Shown: piece after piece, positions 1-9,253 of the stretch
How positions within the stretch are numbered: position 1 is the stretch's first letter
How the letters are laid out: every line of letters starts with the position of its first letter
Source: Acidovorax sp.
GTDB lineage: Bacteria > Pseudomonadota > Gammaproteobacteria > Burkholderiales > Burkholderiaceae_C
DNA length: 64,000 nt
Assembly: GCF_021287135.1 (NCBI RefSeq)
Contig: NZ_JAJTBB010000020.1
Location: forward strand, 89,765-153,764
Reading direction: 5' to 3'
Notes under the pieces: generated by a model
Database searches by the model: none
What the model was told of the DNA's origin: nothing
The model's input: the letters and a program-made list of their open reading frames with translations, nothing else
Translations under genes and position numbers: made by a program

Positions 1-2
1 CC

Positions 3-602
3 CAGGTCATCCAGAACCTGCCGGGCCTGTTGCAACGCTTGCGCCAGGGTCTGACCCTGATGGGGGTGAACGGCCCCGCGCAGGACGCGCAGGTCAAGGT
101 CCTCACGGACACGCTGGCCGACGCCTTTCTTTCCAAGACCGCGTCCATCCCGCAGGCGCACATCGACGCGATGGCCAAGCGCCTGGCCAATCTGGAAGAC
201 TTCATCGACGATGCGGCCCTGGGCGATATGCCGCTCAATGCCGACAACATCGAGATGATGCTGGGCATCGACGCATCGTCCATCCATGTCGTGGCCGACA
301 ACGGTGCGCCGGTGGACGAGGCCATGGTGGCCTGGGCGCAGGAGCTGCCGGTGGGCGCCTGGTTCACGCTGGACCACAATGGCGCCTCCGCCCAGGTGCA
401 GTACGCCTGGCACAGCCAGCGCAAGCAGCTGCACCTGTTCGCGGCCGTGGACGGCAGCAGCTACCTGATCCAGCTGCGCAGGCTGGCGGCCTACCTGCAG
501 GCGGGGCTTCTGGTGGCCCAGGAAGAAGAAACCCTGACCCTGCGCGCTACGCGCGACGCGCTGGCCAAGCTGGACGCCAACCCCGAGCGATTGCTGGGCT
601 GA
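3..602 (+). CDS. DUF1631 family protein, C-terminal part (5' end outside window)
   Basis: The reading frame is open from the first base, so only about the last 199 residues are present. They are acidic and mostly helical with no membrane segment. The motif GAWFTLDHNGASAQVQYAW followed by a beta-rich stretch and a terminal helix ending PERLLG looks like the end of DUF1631 proteins, long proteins of unknown function common in Burkholderiales and Pseudomonadales. Those genes commonly lie tail-to-tail with dprA in Comamonadaceae, as here (dprA ends 68 bp away on the other strand). No biochemical role can be assigned. The family call rests on recalled similarity and context. Confidence 0.6.
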   Translation, partial: QVIQNLPGLLQRLRQGLTLMGVNGPAQDAQVKVLTDTLADAFLSKTASIPQAHIDAMAKRLANLEDFIDDAALGDMPLNADNIEMMLGIDASSIHVVADNGAPVDEAMVAWAQELPVGAWFTLDHNGASAQVQYAWHSQRKQLHLFAAVDGSSYLIQLRRLAAYLQAGLLVAQEEETLTLRATRDALAKLDANPERLLG

Positions 603-669
603 GACGGCACGCGCCGCTGTGCACGCGGGGCCCACCGGGCGCGTGCCTGCCTGCTGCGCGGCCTACGGC

Positions 670-1866
670 CTAGGCGCGGCCCAGCCGCTGGAACAAGCCG
701 CCCGGCAGCCGTGCCACGCGGCCCTCCAGTTCCAGCTCCAGCAGTTCCACCTGCACGGAGGCCGCGTCCTGTCCCGTGCGGGCGACCAGCGCGTCCACGG
801 CCATGGGATCGAAACCCAGGGCCTTCAGGAGCGCGCTGTCGGTTTCGTCGGGCGGATCCCCGGCGCGGAGGTCCGCTGCCGGGTCGCCGGAGGGCGCCGC
901 CGCAGGCTGCGAAGCGGCCCCTGCCGGGCCGGGCAGGCGAAGCTCCTCGAGCACATCCTGCGCAGACTCCACCAGCTTTGCCCCCTGGCGGATGAGCGCG
1001 TGGCAGCCGCGGGACTGCGGGGCGTGGATGGAGCCGGGGATCGCAAACACCTCGCGCCCCTGCTCCGCCGCCATGCGGGCCGTGATCAGCGAGCCGGAGG
1101 CCAGCGCGGCCTCGACCACCAGCGTGCCCTGGGACAGGCCCGAAATGATTCGGTTGCGCTTGGGGAAGTTCGCCGCCAGCGGGGGCGTACCGAGCGGGTA
1201 CTCACTGACCAGCAGCCCCCGCGCGGCAATGCGGTGGGCCAAGCCCAGGTTCTTGCGCGGGTAGACCCGGTCCAGCCCGGTACCCACCACCGCAATGGTG
1301 GCCGGGGCGTCGCCTGCTGTCCCGGGGGCCGCGTCCAGGGCGCCCTCGTGCGCGGCGGCGTCGATGCCGAGCGCCAGGCCGGAAACGATGGTGAGTCCCG
1401 CTTCGGCCAGCGCCCGCGAGAAAAGCCGCGCGTTGTCCGCCCCCTGGGCGGTGGGATTGCGGCTGCCGACCACCGCGAGGCACCGGCCGGCGGGGAACGG
1501 CGTCCCGGCCACCAGCGGGGCCGGTCCCATCAGGTACAGCAGCAGCGGAGGGTCTTCGGTGTCCAGCAGCAGCTGCGGATACCGTGGATCGCCCAGCGTC
1601 ACCACCGCACGGGCGGCGCCCTCGGGCTCCTGGGGGGCTTCTTCCAGCCAGCGCCAGGTGGCGTCCGTCAGGGCTTCCCATGCGGGCGGCACGGCGATCA
1701 GCGCGCGCGCATGGGCCGGCGCCACGCACTGCAGCAGCGCGGCTTCGGTCTGCTGGAATACGGCCTGCGGCAGGCCAAAGCAGGCGAGCAGCCGCCGCGC
1801 TGCGCCATTGCCCACCCCCGGCGAGAGGGTCAGGCGCAACCATGCACCCAGTTCGTCGCGGTCCAT
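670..1866 (-). CDS. dprA: DNA-processing protein DprA (Smf)
   Basis: Encodes 398 residues. DprA binds incoming single-stranded DNA during natural transformation and loads RecA. An N-terminal helical (SAM-like) region with LSPGVGNGAARRLLACFGLP precedes a Rossmann-like fold carrying AVVGSRNPT and IVSGLALGIDAAAH, then NRIISGLS, and a C-terminal winged-helix-like region with DALVARTGQDAASVQVELLE. The start at MDRDELGAWL was preferred over an upstream GTG (1914) because family members begin close to this sequence. It lies 55 bp downstream of the LysM gene on the same strand, so the two are probably cotranscribed, a standard order in Burkholderiales. All core motifs are intact. Confidence 0.95.
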   Translation of the reverse strand: MDRDELGAWLRLTLSPGVGNGAARRLLACFGLPQAVFQQTEAALLQCVAPAHARALIAVPPAWEALTDATWRWLEEAPQEPEGAARAVVTLGDPRYPQLLLDTEDPPLLLYLMGPAPLVAGTPFPAGRCLAVVGSRNPTAQGADNARLFSRALAEAGLTIVSGLALGIDAAAHEGALDAAPGTAGDAPATIAVVGTGLDRVYPRKNLGLAHRIAARGLLVSEYPLGTPPLAANFPKRNRIISGLSQGTLVVEAALASGSLITARMAAEQGREVFAIPGSIHAPQSRGCHALIRQGAKLVESAQDVLEELRLPGPAGAASQPAAAPSGDPAADLRAGDPPDETDSALLKALGFDPMAVDALVARTGQDAASVQVELLELELEGRVARLPGGLFQRLGRA

Positions 1867-1921
1867 GCAGTGGGTTCGGTGATCGGGCCGCCTGTTCCGT
1901 GCGGCCCGGGGCACAGTGCCG

Positions 1922-3145
1922 TCAGTCCTGGGGGGTCACCAGCTGGTCGCCGACGCGCACGCCCGTGCGGATCTCCAGCACCAGGGCATACGAAACCCGG
2001 TCGAAGGTGCGGAACACCATGGCGGTCCCGTTGCGCTCGCTGGGCAGCCGGATCATCGGCTTGGCATCGTCGGTCTTGTCCTTGATGCGCGTGCCGCCGG
2101 TCAGCAGCGACAGCACATGGCCCGGTTCAATGCCGTCCTGCGAGCCCACATTCAGGGCCACCACCTGGTTCTGGGCCGCATAGGCGGCCGAGAAGCTGCC
2201 GTAGATCGAGACCACCCGGGCACGCACTTCCATCGGGGGCACGCGCGGGGTGTAGCTGGTGAAGCTGCGCTCCGGCGCGGGCAGCAGGCGATCGCCGGCA
2301 CGGATTTCTTCCTTGGTGCCCGACAGGTCGACCGTGGCCGGCACGTACTCGGCCACGGTGCCGCCGCGGCCGTTGGGGACGTCTTCGTACGATTCGCCCC
2401 GCACCAGCTCGGCCTTGCCCAGGTACTGCGCTTCGTAGCCGAGGATTTCGCCCGTGTCCGGGTCCTTCAGGGCGACGGCATCGCGGAACACACGGTAAAA
2501 GCGCGGCTCACCCGGCTCGGCACGCACGGGGGCGGCCGCGTCGCCGCGCACGTAGGCGCGGTCGCCGCTGGCCATCAGCACGCGGTCTTCCTCGGTGGCG
2601 ATGATGCGGGGGGCGCGCAGCAGGGTGTTGGAGTCCACCACCACGGGCTCCACCAGGAACGGCTCGATCAGGTGGGGTGGCAAGGTGGGCAGGGCGTTGC
2701 TGGCCAGGCTGTCGCTGCGCACGCGGGGAGACACGCGGACGGTTTCGGGCTCGGAGGGGGATTCGACCGTGCCGGGCGGCGTGGTGCGCAGGCGGGCGTA
2801 GCCGCCGTCCTTGTCCAGGTACAGCGTCTGGCCGGGGAAGATCAGGTGCGGATTCGGGATGGCCTTGAGGTTCATCCCCCACAGCTCGGGCCAGCGCCAG
2901 GGGCGCTTGAGGTACAGCCCCGAGATGCCCCACAGCGTGTCGCCGCGCTTCACGGTATAGGTGTCCGGTGCATTGGGAGTCAGCTCTGACAGCGGCACGC
3001 CGCGCTCTGCCACCTGCTGCGCCGTGGCGCGCTGGCTGCTGGAGACGGGGTAGTTCTGGGCCTGGGCGGGGGCAACCAGCAAAGCGCCAGCGGCCAGGGT
3101 GAGCGCCCCCAGGGCGGTTCGCCGCAGGCGGGTAGATGCCGTCAT
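1922..3145 (-). CDS. secreted LysM peptidoglycan-binding protein
   Basis: Encodes 407 residues. The first roughly 30 form a signal peptide (two arginines, a hydrophobic stretch, then APAQAQ). A single LysM domain lies at about residues 60-110 (YTVKRGDTLWGISGLYL, then PWRWPELWGMN and PHLIFPGQTLYL), followed by about 290 residues of beta-rich sequence without recognised catalytic motifs. It is therefore predicted to bind murein in the periplasm. The start at 3145 is backed by a good ribosome site (AAGAGGA, 6 nt upstream). It lies just upstream of dprA in a probable operon. The 270-bp repeat element sits about 100 bp upstream of this start, so the promoter must lie between or inside it. Confidence 0.9.
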   Translation of the reverse strand: MTASTRLRRTALGALTLAAGALLVAPAQAQNYPVSSSQRATAQQVAERGVPLSELTPNAPDTYTVKRGDTLWGISGLYLKRPWRWPELWGMNLKAIPNPHLIFPGQTLYLDKDGGYARLRTTPPGTVESPSEPETVRVSPRVRSDSLASNALPTLPPHLIEPFLVEPVVVDSNTLLRAPRIIATEEDRVLMASGDRAYVRGDAAAPVRAEPGEPRFYRVFRDAVALKDPDTGEILGYEAQYLGKAELVRGESYEDVPNGRGGTVAEYVPATVDLSGTKEEIRAGDRLLPAPERSFTSYTPRVPPMEVRARVVSIYGSFSAAYAAQNQVVALNVGSQDGIEPGHVLSLLTGGTRIKDKTDDAKPMIRLPSERNGTAMVFRTFDRVSYALVLEIRTGVRVGDQLVTPQD

Positions 3146-3244
3146 GTTGTTCCTCTTGTCATGCATTGCGAAACGCCCCCTCGCTGGCGCCATGGTGCCC
3201 GCAGCGTTGCGGGGTGAACCGGCTGATACGTTACAAATCTTCTG

Positions 3245-3514
3245 AGAACCTGTTCAAGGTCTTTTCGGGGATCGCATTGGAATGCAATCGGGCGGAGTGG
3301 ATGCTTCGGAGGCGCCGCATGGGCTCGTGCCCATGCAAGCAGCCGGGGCGTGCAATCGCCCGATTTCACTCCAACCCTTCGGGCAAGCGCCTTGCCGGGC
3401 GGTCTGCGGCGTTGCGGCGCTTGTGGATAGCCGGGCTATCCACTGCGCACCGCGCCTTGCATCCCGTCCCGGCAAGGCCCTTGTGCGACCCCGAAAAAAC
3501 CTTGAACAGGTTCT
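3245..3514. mobile_element. 270-bp non-coding element, copy 1 (MITE-like, 26-bp terminal inverted repeats)
   Basis: The left end (3245-3270, AGAACCTGTTCAAGGTCTTT...) is the inverse complement of the right end (3489-3514) with one mismatch in 26. Two internal hairpins are visible: 3317-3336 (GCATGGGC/GCCCATGC) and 3423-3443 (GTGGATAG/CTATCCAC around CCGGG). A second copy of identical length lies at 37815-38084 in the opposite orientation. No protein is encoded. It occupies the divergent space between the LysM gene and def. Seen directly in the sequence. Mobility is inferred from the copy number and termini. No clear target duplication was found. Confidence 0.85.
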
Positions 3515-3617
3515 TAGATTCTCTGCTCAAGCCCTTGATTCGGCAACGATTATTGGCTTAGCGGGCTGCAGCGGGACCCAAAAGTGGCGAAAATAACGAC
3601 ATCTCTTTCCCACTTTC

Positions 3618-4127
3618 ATGGCAATCCTTCCCATTCTCTGTTACCCGGATCCACGGCTGCACAAGGTCGCCCGCCCCGTGGAGGCGGTGGACGACCGCAT
3701 CCGCACGCTGGTCGCCGACATGCTGGCCACCATGTACGACGCCCATGGCATCGGCCTGGCGGCCACGCAGGTGGATGTGCACGAGCGGCTCGTGGTCATC
3801 GATGTCTCCGAAAAGCGCGATGAACCCTTGGTCCTGATCAATCCGGAGCTGGTGTGGACGAGCGCCGAGAAGCACCTCAATGAAGAAGGCTGCTTGTCGG
3901 TGCCCGGCATCTACGACGGGGTGGAGCGCTTTGACGCCGTGCATGTGCGGGCGCTGGACGCGCAGGGCGTGTCGCGCACCATCGAGGCCGACGGCCTGCT
4001 CGCGGTGTGCATCCAGCATGAAATGGACCATCTGATGGGCAAGGTATTCGTGGAATACCTGTCTCCGCTCAAGCGCAACCGCATCAAGACCAAGATGGTC
4101 AAGCAGCAGCGGGAGGCGCGGGCGTGA
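3618..4127 (+). CDS. def: peptide deformylase
   Basis: Encodes 169 residues. Removes the formyl group from the N-terminal methionine of nascent proteins, using a bound metal. All three signature motifs are present: [10 protein letters not shown] (motif 1), EEGCLSVPG (motif 2, metal-binding Cys) and QHEMDHLMG (motif 3, HExxH-type metal site). The length is typical. It is the first gene of a plus-strand run that reaches fmt, the enzyme catalysing the opposite modification step on initiator tRNA. def and fmt are neighbours in most bacteria. The stop overlaps the GTG start of the next gene. The 270-bp element ends about 100 bp upstream. Confidence 0.97.
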   Translation: MAILPILCYPDPRLHKVARPVEAVDDRIRTLVADMLATMYDAHGIGLAATQVDVHERLVVIDVSEKRDEPLVLINPELVWTSAEKHLNEEGCLSVPGIYDGVERFDAVHVRALDAQGVSRTIEADGLLAVCIQHEMDHLMGKVFVEYLSPLKRNRIKTKMVKQQREARA

Positions 4128-4630
4128 AGCCCCGGGCGCTTCGCGCCCTCTGGGGCGGCGGAGTGCTGGCCCTGGCCGCGCAGCTTGCGGGCTGTGCCCT
4201 GCCCCTGGTGGCCCGCGAGCAGCCGGGCGCGCTGCGTGCCGAGGTCGTGGCCCGCCACGGCCCGCCCACCGCCGTGGTGGCCTTGCCGTCGGGCGAGCGC
4301 CTTGTGTATTCCGAGCTGCCCTCGGGCTTTGCCGCGTACAACCTGGATTTCGACCCGTCGGGCAGGCTGGTGCGCAACGAACAGGTGCTGACGCAGACCC
4401 GCTTCGAACGCATTCCCCTTGGGGTCTGGACGGCCGCTGAGGTGCATGGCACGTTCGGGCCGCCCCTGCGCGTGGAGCGGGTGGCGCGCTTCGATGGCGA
4501 TATCTGGACCTACCGTTTCCGCCAGAATTCCGACCCGCGGCTGGCGCATGTGCACCTCGACCGCCAGGGCGTGGTGCGCCAGGTGCTGTTCACGGACGAG
4601 CTGCCCCACGGCGACAATCTGCGCGACTGA
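4124..4630 (+). CDS. predicted lipoprotein between def and fmt
   Basis: Encodes 168 residues from a GTG overlapping the def stop (GTGA), so it is translationally coupled. A lipoprotein signal is visible: positively charged start, hydrophobic stretch, then a lipobox LAGC at about residues 21-24. The mature part has two beta-rich halves ([42 protein letters not shown]) recalling the small repeated folds of SmpA/BamE-like outer-membrane lipoproteins, but I would not assign it to that family. Similar lipoproteins occupy the def-fmt interval in other Comamonadaceae. Function unknown, probably in the cell envelope. Confidence 0.75.
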   Translation: MKPRALRALWGGGVLALAAQLAGCALPLVAREQPGALRAEVVARHGPPTAVVALPSGERLVYSELPSGFAAYNLDFDPSGRLVRNEQVLTQTRFERIPLGVWTAAEVHGTFGPPLRVERVARFDGDIWTYRFRQNSDPRLAHVHLDRQGVVRQVLFTDELPHGDNLRD

Positions 4631-4636
4631 CGCCCT

Positions 4637-4801
4637 AGGGATGCTCTGCACAAATCATCGCGCCGTGTGCCTCTGCGGTCTCGGGCGGTCTGCCGCGTTG
4701 CAAAGCCTCGCAATAGCACCTGCTATTGCTGCGTTTTGTGCCTTGCAGCCCCTCCCGATCCGCAGTGCACACTTTCCGCTCGATTCGCGCAGAGCATCCC
4801 T
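4637..4801. repeat. 165-bp palindromic element related to the 270-bp family
   Basis: Bounded by AGGGATGCTCTGC (4637-4649) and its exact inverse complement (4789-4801). A central hairpin GCAATAGCA-CC-TGCTATTGC lies at about 4710-4729. The block GGGCGGTCTGCCGCGTTGC (4683-4701) matches 18 of 19 bases of the block beside the central hairpin of the 270-bp element (3397-3415), so the inner module is shared while the outer ends differ. It fills the whole gap between the lipoprotein gene and fmt and may act as an mRNA hairpin or terminator. Confidence 0.7.
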
Positions 4802-4837
4802 CGCGGCGCGCGCCCTTTTCTTTGTGATCGATTCCCC

Positions 4838-5833
4838 ATGAGAGTCATCTTTGCCGGTACGCCGGAATTCGCCCGCGTGGCCCTGGAGCAATTGCTGGCC
4901 GCAGGCTTTACCGTGCCGCTGGTGCTCAGCCAGCCCGACCGCCCCGCGGGGCGCGGGATGAAGCTGCAGGCCTCGCCCGTCAAGCAATGCGCCCTGGAGC
5001 ACGGCATCGCCGTCGCGCAGCCGCGCAGCCTGCGCCTGGACGGCAAGTACCCCGAGGATGCGGCCGCCGCGCAGGACGCGCTGCGCGACGCCCGGGCGGA
5101 CGTGATGGTGGTGGCCGCCTACGGGCTCATCCTGCCGCAGTGGGTGCTGGACCTGCCCCCCAAGGGTTGCCTCAACATCCACGCCAGCCTGCTGCCGCGC
5201 TGGCGCGGCGCCGCCCCCATCCACCGGGCCATCGAAGCGGGCGATGCCGAAACCGGCGTCACCATCATGCAGATGGATGCCGGCCTGGACACGGGCGCCA
5301 TGCTGCTGACGCAGCGGCTGCCCATCGGCCCGGCCGACACCACCGCCACGCTGCACGACCGGCTGGCCGCGCTGGGCGGCCGGCTGGTGGTGGAGGCGCT
5401 GGAGCTGGCCGCCTGCGGAGGCCTGCATGCCGTGCCCCAGCCGGCCGAGGGCATCACCTACGCGCACAAGATCGAAAAGTCCGAGAGCGCGATTGACTGG
5501 GCGCTGCCCGCGGCCGTGATCGCGCGGCGCATCCGGGCCTTTGACCCGTTCCCGGGCTCCAGCACCGAGGCGGCCGGAGAGGCCATCAAGGTCTGGGGCT
5601 GCGAGATGGACAGCGGCCTGTCCGCCCAGGGCAAGCCGCCGGGCCAGGTCCTGGCGGCGGGCGCCGATGGCGTGGCAGTCGCCTGCGGCGAGGGCGCGCT
5701 GCGCCTGACCGTGCTGCAGCGCGCAGGCGGCAAGCGCCTCGCTGCGGCCGATTTCCTGCGCGGTTTCGACCTCCAGCCCGGCATGGTGCTGGGTGCCTCG
5801 GCCGCTCGGGCCGCCCTGACCCCTGGCGCATGA
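4838..5833 (+). CDS. fmt: methionyl-tRNA formyltransferase
   Basis: Encodes 331 residues. Transfers a formyl group from 10-formyl-tetrahydrofolate to initiator Met-tRNA. The start [12 protein letters not shown] is the family's canonical N-terminus. The catalytic and folate-binding core includes [20 protein letters not shown] (the SLLPxxRGxAPI signature) and a downstream [18 protein letters not shown] segment. A C-terminal OB-fold tRNA-binding domain occupies roughly the last 110 residues ([15 protein letters not shown] onward). The frame is open further upstream into the 165-bp repeat, but the conserved start fixes the N-terminus. The stop overlaps azlC by 4 bp. Confidence 0.97.
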   Translation: MRVIFAGTPEFARVALEQLLAAGFTVPLVLSQPDRPAGRGMKLQASPVKQCALEHGIAVAQPRSLRLDGKYPEDAAAAQDALRDARADVMVVAAYGLILPQWVLDLPPKGCLNIHASLLPRWRGAAPIHRAIEAGDAETGVTIMQMDAGLDTGAMLLTQRLPIGPADTTATLHDRLAALGGRLVVEALELAACGGLHAVPQPAEGITYAHKIEKSESAIDWALPAAVIARRIRAFDPFPGSSTEAAGEAIKVWGCEMDSGLSAQGKPPGQVLAAGADGVAVACGEGALRLTVLQRAGGKRLAAADFLRGFDLQPGMVLGASAARAALTPGA

Positions 5834-6654
5834 ACTGGCGGGCTGTCCTGGGCCGCACGCTGCGCCACCCGTCCTATCGCACCGCCGCCGCCGACATGGC
5901 GGGCACGGCCGTGGGCATCGGTGCCTGGGGGCTGGTCACGGGCGTTGTCATGGTCAAGAGCGGCATGCCGGTCGGCATGGCCATCTTCATGTCGCTGGTG
6001 GTGTACGCGGGCAGCGCCCAGCTCGCGGTGATTCCGCTGATGGCCGCTGGCGCGCCGCTGTGGGTGGTGTGGCTTACGGCCAGCTGCGTGAACCTGCGCT
6101 TCGTGATTTTCAGCAGCATGTGGCGCAGCTATTTCGCACACTTGCCGCTGCGCCAGCGCCTGGCCGTGGGCTATTTCAGCGGCGACGTGATCTACGTGGC
6201 CTTCATGAAGCGCTTTCCCCAGCCGCGGCCGGAACCCGAGCAGGTGCCGTATTTCTGGGGCGCGGCCACCACCAACTGGCTGGCCTGGCAGGTGCCGTCC
6301 CTGGCGGGCATTCTGCTGGCCAACGCGGTGCCGCTGTCCTGGGGCCTGGGGTTTGCCGGGGTGCTGGCGCTGCTGGGCGTGCTGCTGTCGCTGCTGTTTG
6401 ACCGGGCCACCTGGCTGGCCACGGGCGTTGCGGCCACGGCGGCCATTGCCGCGTTTGCCTTGCCGCTCAAGCTCAACATTCTGGTGGCCATTGCCGCCGC
6501 CGTCGCCGCAGGCCTGCTGATGGAGGCCGTGGACCGGCGCCGCCACAAGCCCGAGCTGGTCCTGCTGCCGGCCGACAGCGTGCTGCCCCCTGAAGAGCGC
6601 GAGCAGGTCGAGGCGGGCGATGTGGTCCCGCTGCGCGAGGAGCGGCACCCATGA
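5830..6654 (+). CDS. azlC: AzlC-family branched-chain amino acid exporter, large subunit
   Basis: Encodes 274 residues with six to seven hydrophobic segments. AzlC forms, with the small AzlD protein, an inner-membrane exporter of branched-chain amino acids and analogues. Typical AzlC sequence is visible: [21 protein letters not shown] near the start, then [20 protein letters not shown] and [16 protein letters not shown]. The start overlaps the fmt stop (ATGA) and the stop overlaps azlD in the same way, so all three are probably one transcript. The charged C-terminal tail after the last membrane segment is cytoplasmic. Substrate inferred from the family only. Confidence 0.93.
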   Translation: MNWRAVLGRTLRHPSYRTAAADMAGTAVGIGAWGLVTGVVMVKSGMPVGMAIFMSLVVYAGSAQLAVIPLMAAGAPLWVVWLTASCVNLRFVIFSSMWRSYFAHLPLRQRLAVGYFSGDVIYVAFMKRFPQPRPEPEQVPYFWGAATTNWLAWQVPSLAGILLANAVPLSWGLGFAGVLALLGVLLSLLFDRATWLATGVAATAAIAAFALPLKLNILVAIAAAVAAGLLMEAVDRRRHKPELVLLPADSVLPPEEREQVEAGDVVPLREERHP

Positions 6655-6992
6655 GCAGTCCCTGGACCGGCATCGAACCTACCCTGGCCATTCTGGGCCT
6701 GGCGGTCATCACCGTGGTGTCACGGGCGTTTTTCATGATTCCCGAGCGCGAGCTGCCGCTGCCCGATTGGCTCAAGCGCGGCCTCAAGTACGCGCCGCTG
6801 GCCGCGCTGACCGCTGTGATCGCGCCCGAGATCCTCATGGCCCACGGCGAATTCATCGAAACGCTGCGCGATGCGCGCCTGCCCGCCGTGCTGTGTGCGA
6901 GCGCCTACTATTTCTGGAAGCGCGGCATCCTGGGCACCATCGTGCTGGGCATGGCCGTGTACCTGCCCCTGCACATCGGCTGGGGCTGGTAG
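6651..6992 (+). CDS. azlD: AzlD-family branched-chain amino acid exporter, small subunit
   Basis: Encodes 113 residues with three to four hydrophobic segments, the expected size for AzlD. It begins 4 bp inside azlC and includes a typical core (TVVSRAFFMIPERELPLPDWLKRGLKYAPLA is the recognised region, with the FFMIPE-type turn). It partners with AzlC in exporting branched-chain amino acids. It is the last gene of the def-azlD run: 165 bp without a gene separate it from pgk, and that gap shows no clear terminator. Confidence 0.92.
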   Translation: MSSPWTGIEPTLAILGLAVITVVSRAFFMIPERELPLPDWLKRGLKYAPLAALTAVIAPEILMAHGEFIETLRDARLPAVLCASAYYFWKRGILGTIVLGMAVYLPLHIGWGW

Positions 6993-7157
6993 AGAAGTCT
7001 CCCCCCTTGAAGAAGCTGCTGCGCGGCTTCCCCCTGGGGTCGCGCCAGCGACCTGGCAAAGGAGCTCACGGCGTCTGCTGGCCTGGGCCGCGCCGGTGGG
7101 GGCGGCCTGGCTTACTAAAATGGCGCCCCTCAAGCCCGATTCACTTCTCCCCCTGCC

Positions 7158-8357
7158 ATGAACATCCTTCGCTTTTCCGATCTCTGCGCCCAGGGCAAGG
7201 CCCAAGGCCAGCGCGTCTTCATCCGTGCCGACCTGAACATTCCGCAGGACGATGCCGGCCGCATCACCGAAGACACGCGCATCCGTGCCTCGATCCCCTG
7301 CATCCGCATGGCGCTGGACGCCGGAGCCGCCGTGATGGTGACCAGCCACCTCGGCCGGCCGACCGAGGGTGAGTTCAAGCCCGAGGACTCGCTGGCCCCC
7401 GTGGCCGCCCGGCTGTCGGAGCTGCTGGGCCGCGAGGTGCCGCTGGTGGCCAACTGGGTGGACGGCGTGACCGTGGCCCCCGGCCAGGTCGTGCTGCTGG
7501 AGAACTGCCGCCTCAACGTGGGCGAGAAGAAGAACAAGGAAGAGCTGGCGCGCAAACTGGCCGCGCTGTGCGACATCTTCGTGAACGATGCCTTTGGCAC
7601 CGCCCACCGCGCCGAAGGCACCACCTACGGCATCGCGCAGTTTGCCCCCATCGCCTGCGCCGGCCCGCTGCTGTCGGCCGAGATCGACGCGCTCACCAAG
7701 GCACTGGCCCATCCGCAGCGCCCGCTGGCGGCCATCGTGGCGGGCTCCAAGGTATCCACCAAGCTGACCATCCTCAAGAGCCTGGCCGACAAGGTGGACC
7801 AGCTCATCGTGGGCGGCGGCATCGCCAACACCTTCATGCTGGCCGCGGGCCTGCCCATCGGCAAGAGCCTGGCCGAGCCCGACCTGGTGGGCGAAGCCCG
7901 CGCGGTGATGGATGCGATGAAGGCGCGCGGCGCCGAGGTGCCGGTTCCCACCGACGTGGTGGTGGCCAAGTCCTTCGCGGCCGATGCGCCCGCCACGGTG
8001 AAGGCCGCCACGGAGGTGGCCGAGGACGATCTGATCCTGGACATCGGTCCGCAGACCGCCGCCCGCCTGGCGGGGCAGCTCAAGTCCGCCGGCACCATCG
8101 TCTGGAACGGCCCGGTGGGCGTGTTCGAGTTTGCAGCGTTTGAAAACGGCACGCGGGAAATCGCGCGCGCCATTGCCGACTCGGCCGCGTTCAGCATTGC
8201 AGGCGGCGGCGACACCCTGGCCGCCATTGCCAAGTACGGCATCGAGAAGCAGGTGGGCTACATCTCCACCGGCGGCGGGGCGTTTCTCGAAGTGCTGGAA
8301 GGCAAAACCTTGCCGGCGTTCGAGATTCTCGAAAAACGGGCAGTTACAAACAGTTAA
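7158..8357 (+). CDS. pgk: phosphoglycerate kinase
   Basis: Encodes 399 residues, full length. Catalyses ATP formation from 1,3-bisphosphoglycerate in glycolysis, in the cytoplasm. Family signatures are visible: [11 protein letters not shown] (substrate-binding RxDxNvP, with IP in place of VP), [21 protein letters not shown], and the C-terminal nucleotide site [11 protein letters not shown] with [16 protein letters not shown]. The start MNILRFSDL is typical of betaproteobacterial Pgk. The gene stands alone, with 165 bp before it and 209 bp after. Confidence 0.98.
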   Translation: MNILRFSDLCAQGKAQGQRVFIRADLNIPQDDAGRITEDTRIRASIPCIRMALDAGAAVMVTSHLGRPTEGEFKPEDSLAPVAARLSELLGREVPLVANWVDGVTVAPGQVVLLENCRLNVGEKKNKEELARKLAALCDIFVNDAFGTAHRAEGTTYGIAQFAPIACAGPLLSAEIDALTKALAHPQRPLAAIVAGSKVSTKLTILKSLADKVDQLIVGGGIANTFMLAAGLPIGKSLAEPDLVGEARAVMDAMKARGAEVPVPTDVVVAKSFAADAPATVKAATEVAEDDLILDIGPQTAARLAGQLKSAGTIVWNGPVGVFEFAAFENGTREIARAIADSAAFSIAGGGDTLAAIAKYGIEKQVGYISTGGGAFLEVLEGKTLPAFEILEKRAVTNS

Positions 8358-8477
8358 TTTCTGTCGCGTATCTTTTGGAAAGCAGAGGGGCGCGTGCGTA
8401 AGCAAGCGCGCCAATCTGTGACCAAAAACAACGAATTGCGTGTGTCCAGGCGCAGTTACCTCAATTTTTTCTTGTTT

Positions 8478-8506
8478 TTGTTGAGTATCCCGCCCAGAAT
8501 TATTTT
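8478..8506 (+). promoter_or_regulatory. candidate sigma-70-type promoter for the lipoprotein pair
   Basis: TTGTTG (8478-8483), a 17-bp spacer, then TATTTT (8501-8506), in an unusually AT-rich stretch of the 209-bp gap after pgk. The predicted start of transcription would fall about 55 bp before the ATG at 8567, which itself has a strong AGGAGGG ribosome site. Pattern match only. Confidence 0.35.
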
Positions 8507-8566
8507 CTGACCGCGTGGGATGTATCTGTTCATGTCCCCGCCTCTCAAAGTCCGTAGGAGGGAACC

Positions 8567-9253
8567 ATGAAATTTTCAAAGGCAGTCGGCTTGGCGGTGC
8601 TCGCCGGCGCTGTGGCTACTTTGGCAGGATGTGCTTACCGTTCGCCCATCCCCCTGGCAGAGAACTTTGAGTTGACGGTGCAGCCGAAGGTCCGTTCCGC
8701 TGGTCACTGGGAGCTGGTCTCCAACGACGTGGTGGCGCAGACCCTGAGCGCGCTGGACAAGAGCGGCGTCGCTCCCGGCACCCAGCTGCATGTGGCACTG
8801 CCTCCCAACCCCAGCGCGTTCGACCTGGCGTTCCGTGATTTCCTGATCACCAAGCTCGTTCAGAGCGGCGCCCCCGTGCTGCAAGACCCGGGCCAGACGC
8901 TGAACGTGACCTACAACACGCAGATCGTCCGCCACAACAGCCCCCGTCCCCATTTCATTCCCGGCCAGTTCACCATGATTGCTGCCGGCGTGATGGCCGC
9001 CTACGGCTTGCGCCATGAGCACCTGGACGGCCAGCTGCTGGGCGCCCTGGGCCTGACCGCGCTGGCCGACTACGGCGCCAGCATCAACTCCGGCGGCCCG
9101 ACCAACACGGAAATGATCCTCACGACCACCGTGACGCGCGGCGGCCAGTATGTGGTGCGCAAGACCGACGTGTACTACCTGGAAAATGCGGACACGCCCC
9201 TGTTCATGCGTCCGTCGTATAGGAACGTCAACATGAAGGTAGTTTCGCAATGA
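8567..9253 (+). CDS. predicted lipoprotein of unknown function
   Basis: Encodes 228 residues with a lipoprotein signal ending in the lipobox LAGC (Cys at about residue 22). The ribosome site TAGGAGGGAACC is strong. The body has alternating hydrophobic strands, including a Gly/Ala-rich segment (IPGQFTMIAAGVMAAYGLRH) in the middle that may insert in or lie against a membrane, and a strand-rich end (ILTTTVTRGGQYVVRKTDVYYLE). I recognise no enzyme motif. It overlaps the FlgO-like gene by 4 bp, so the pair probably forms one outer-membrane lipoprotein unit. Confidence 0.75.
   Translation: MKFSKAVGLAVLAGAVATLAGCAYRSPIPLAENFELTVQPKVRSAGHWELVSNDVVAQTLSALDKSGVAPGTQLHVALPPNPSAFDLAFRDFLITKLVQSGAPVLQDPGQTLNVTYNTQIVRHNSPRPHFIPGQFTMIAAGVMAAYGLRHEHLDGQLLGALGLTALADYGASINSGGPTNTEMILTTTVTRGGQYVVRKTDVYYLENADTPLFMRPSYRNVNMKVVSQ

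Noticed and set aside
7004-7080. A third type C repeat between azlD and pgk (GCGCGGCTTCCCCCTGGGG)
   Set aside because: Only a short stretch resembles the repeat; the matching stem half and the CGGCCCTTGC block are missing, so it may be a decayed remnant at most.
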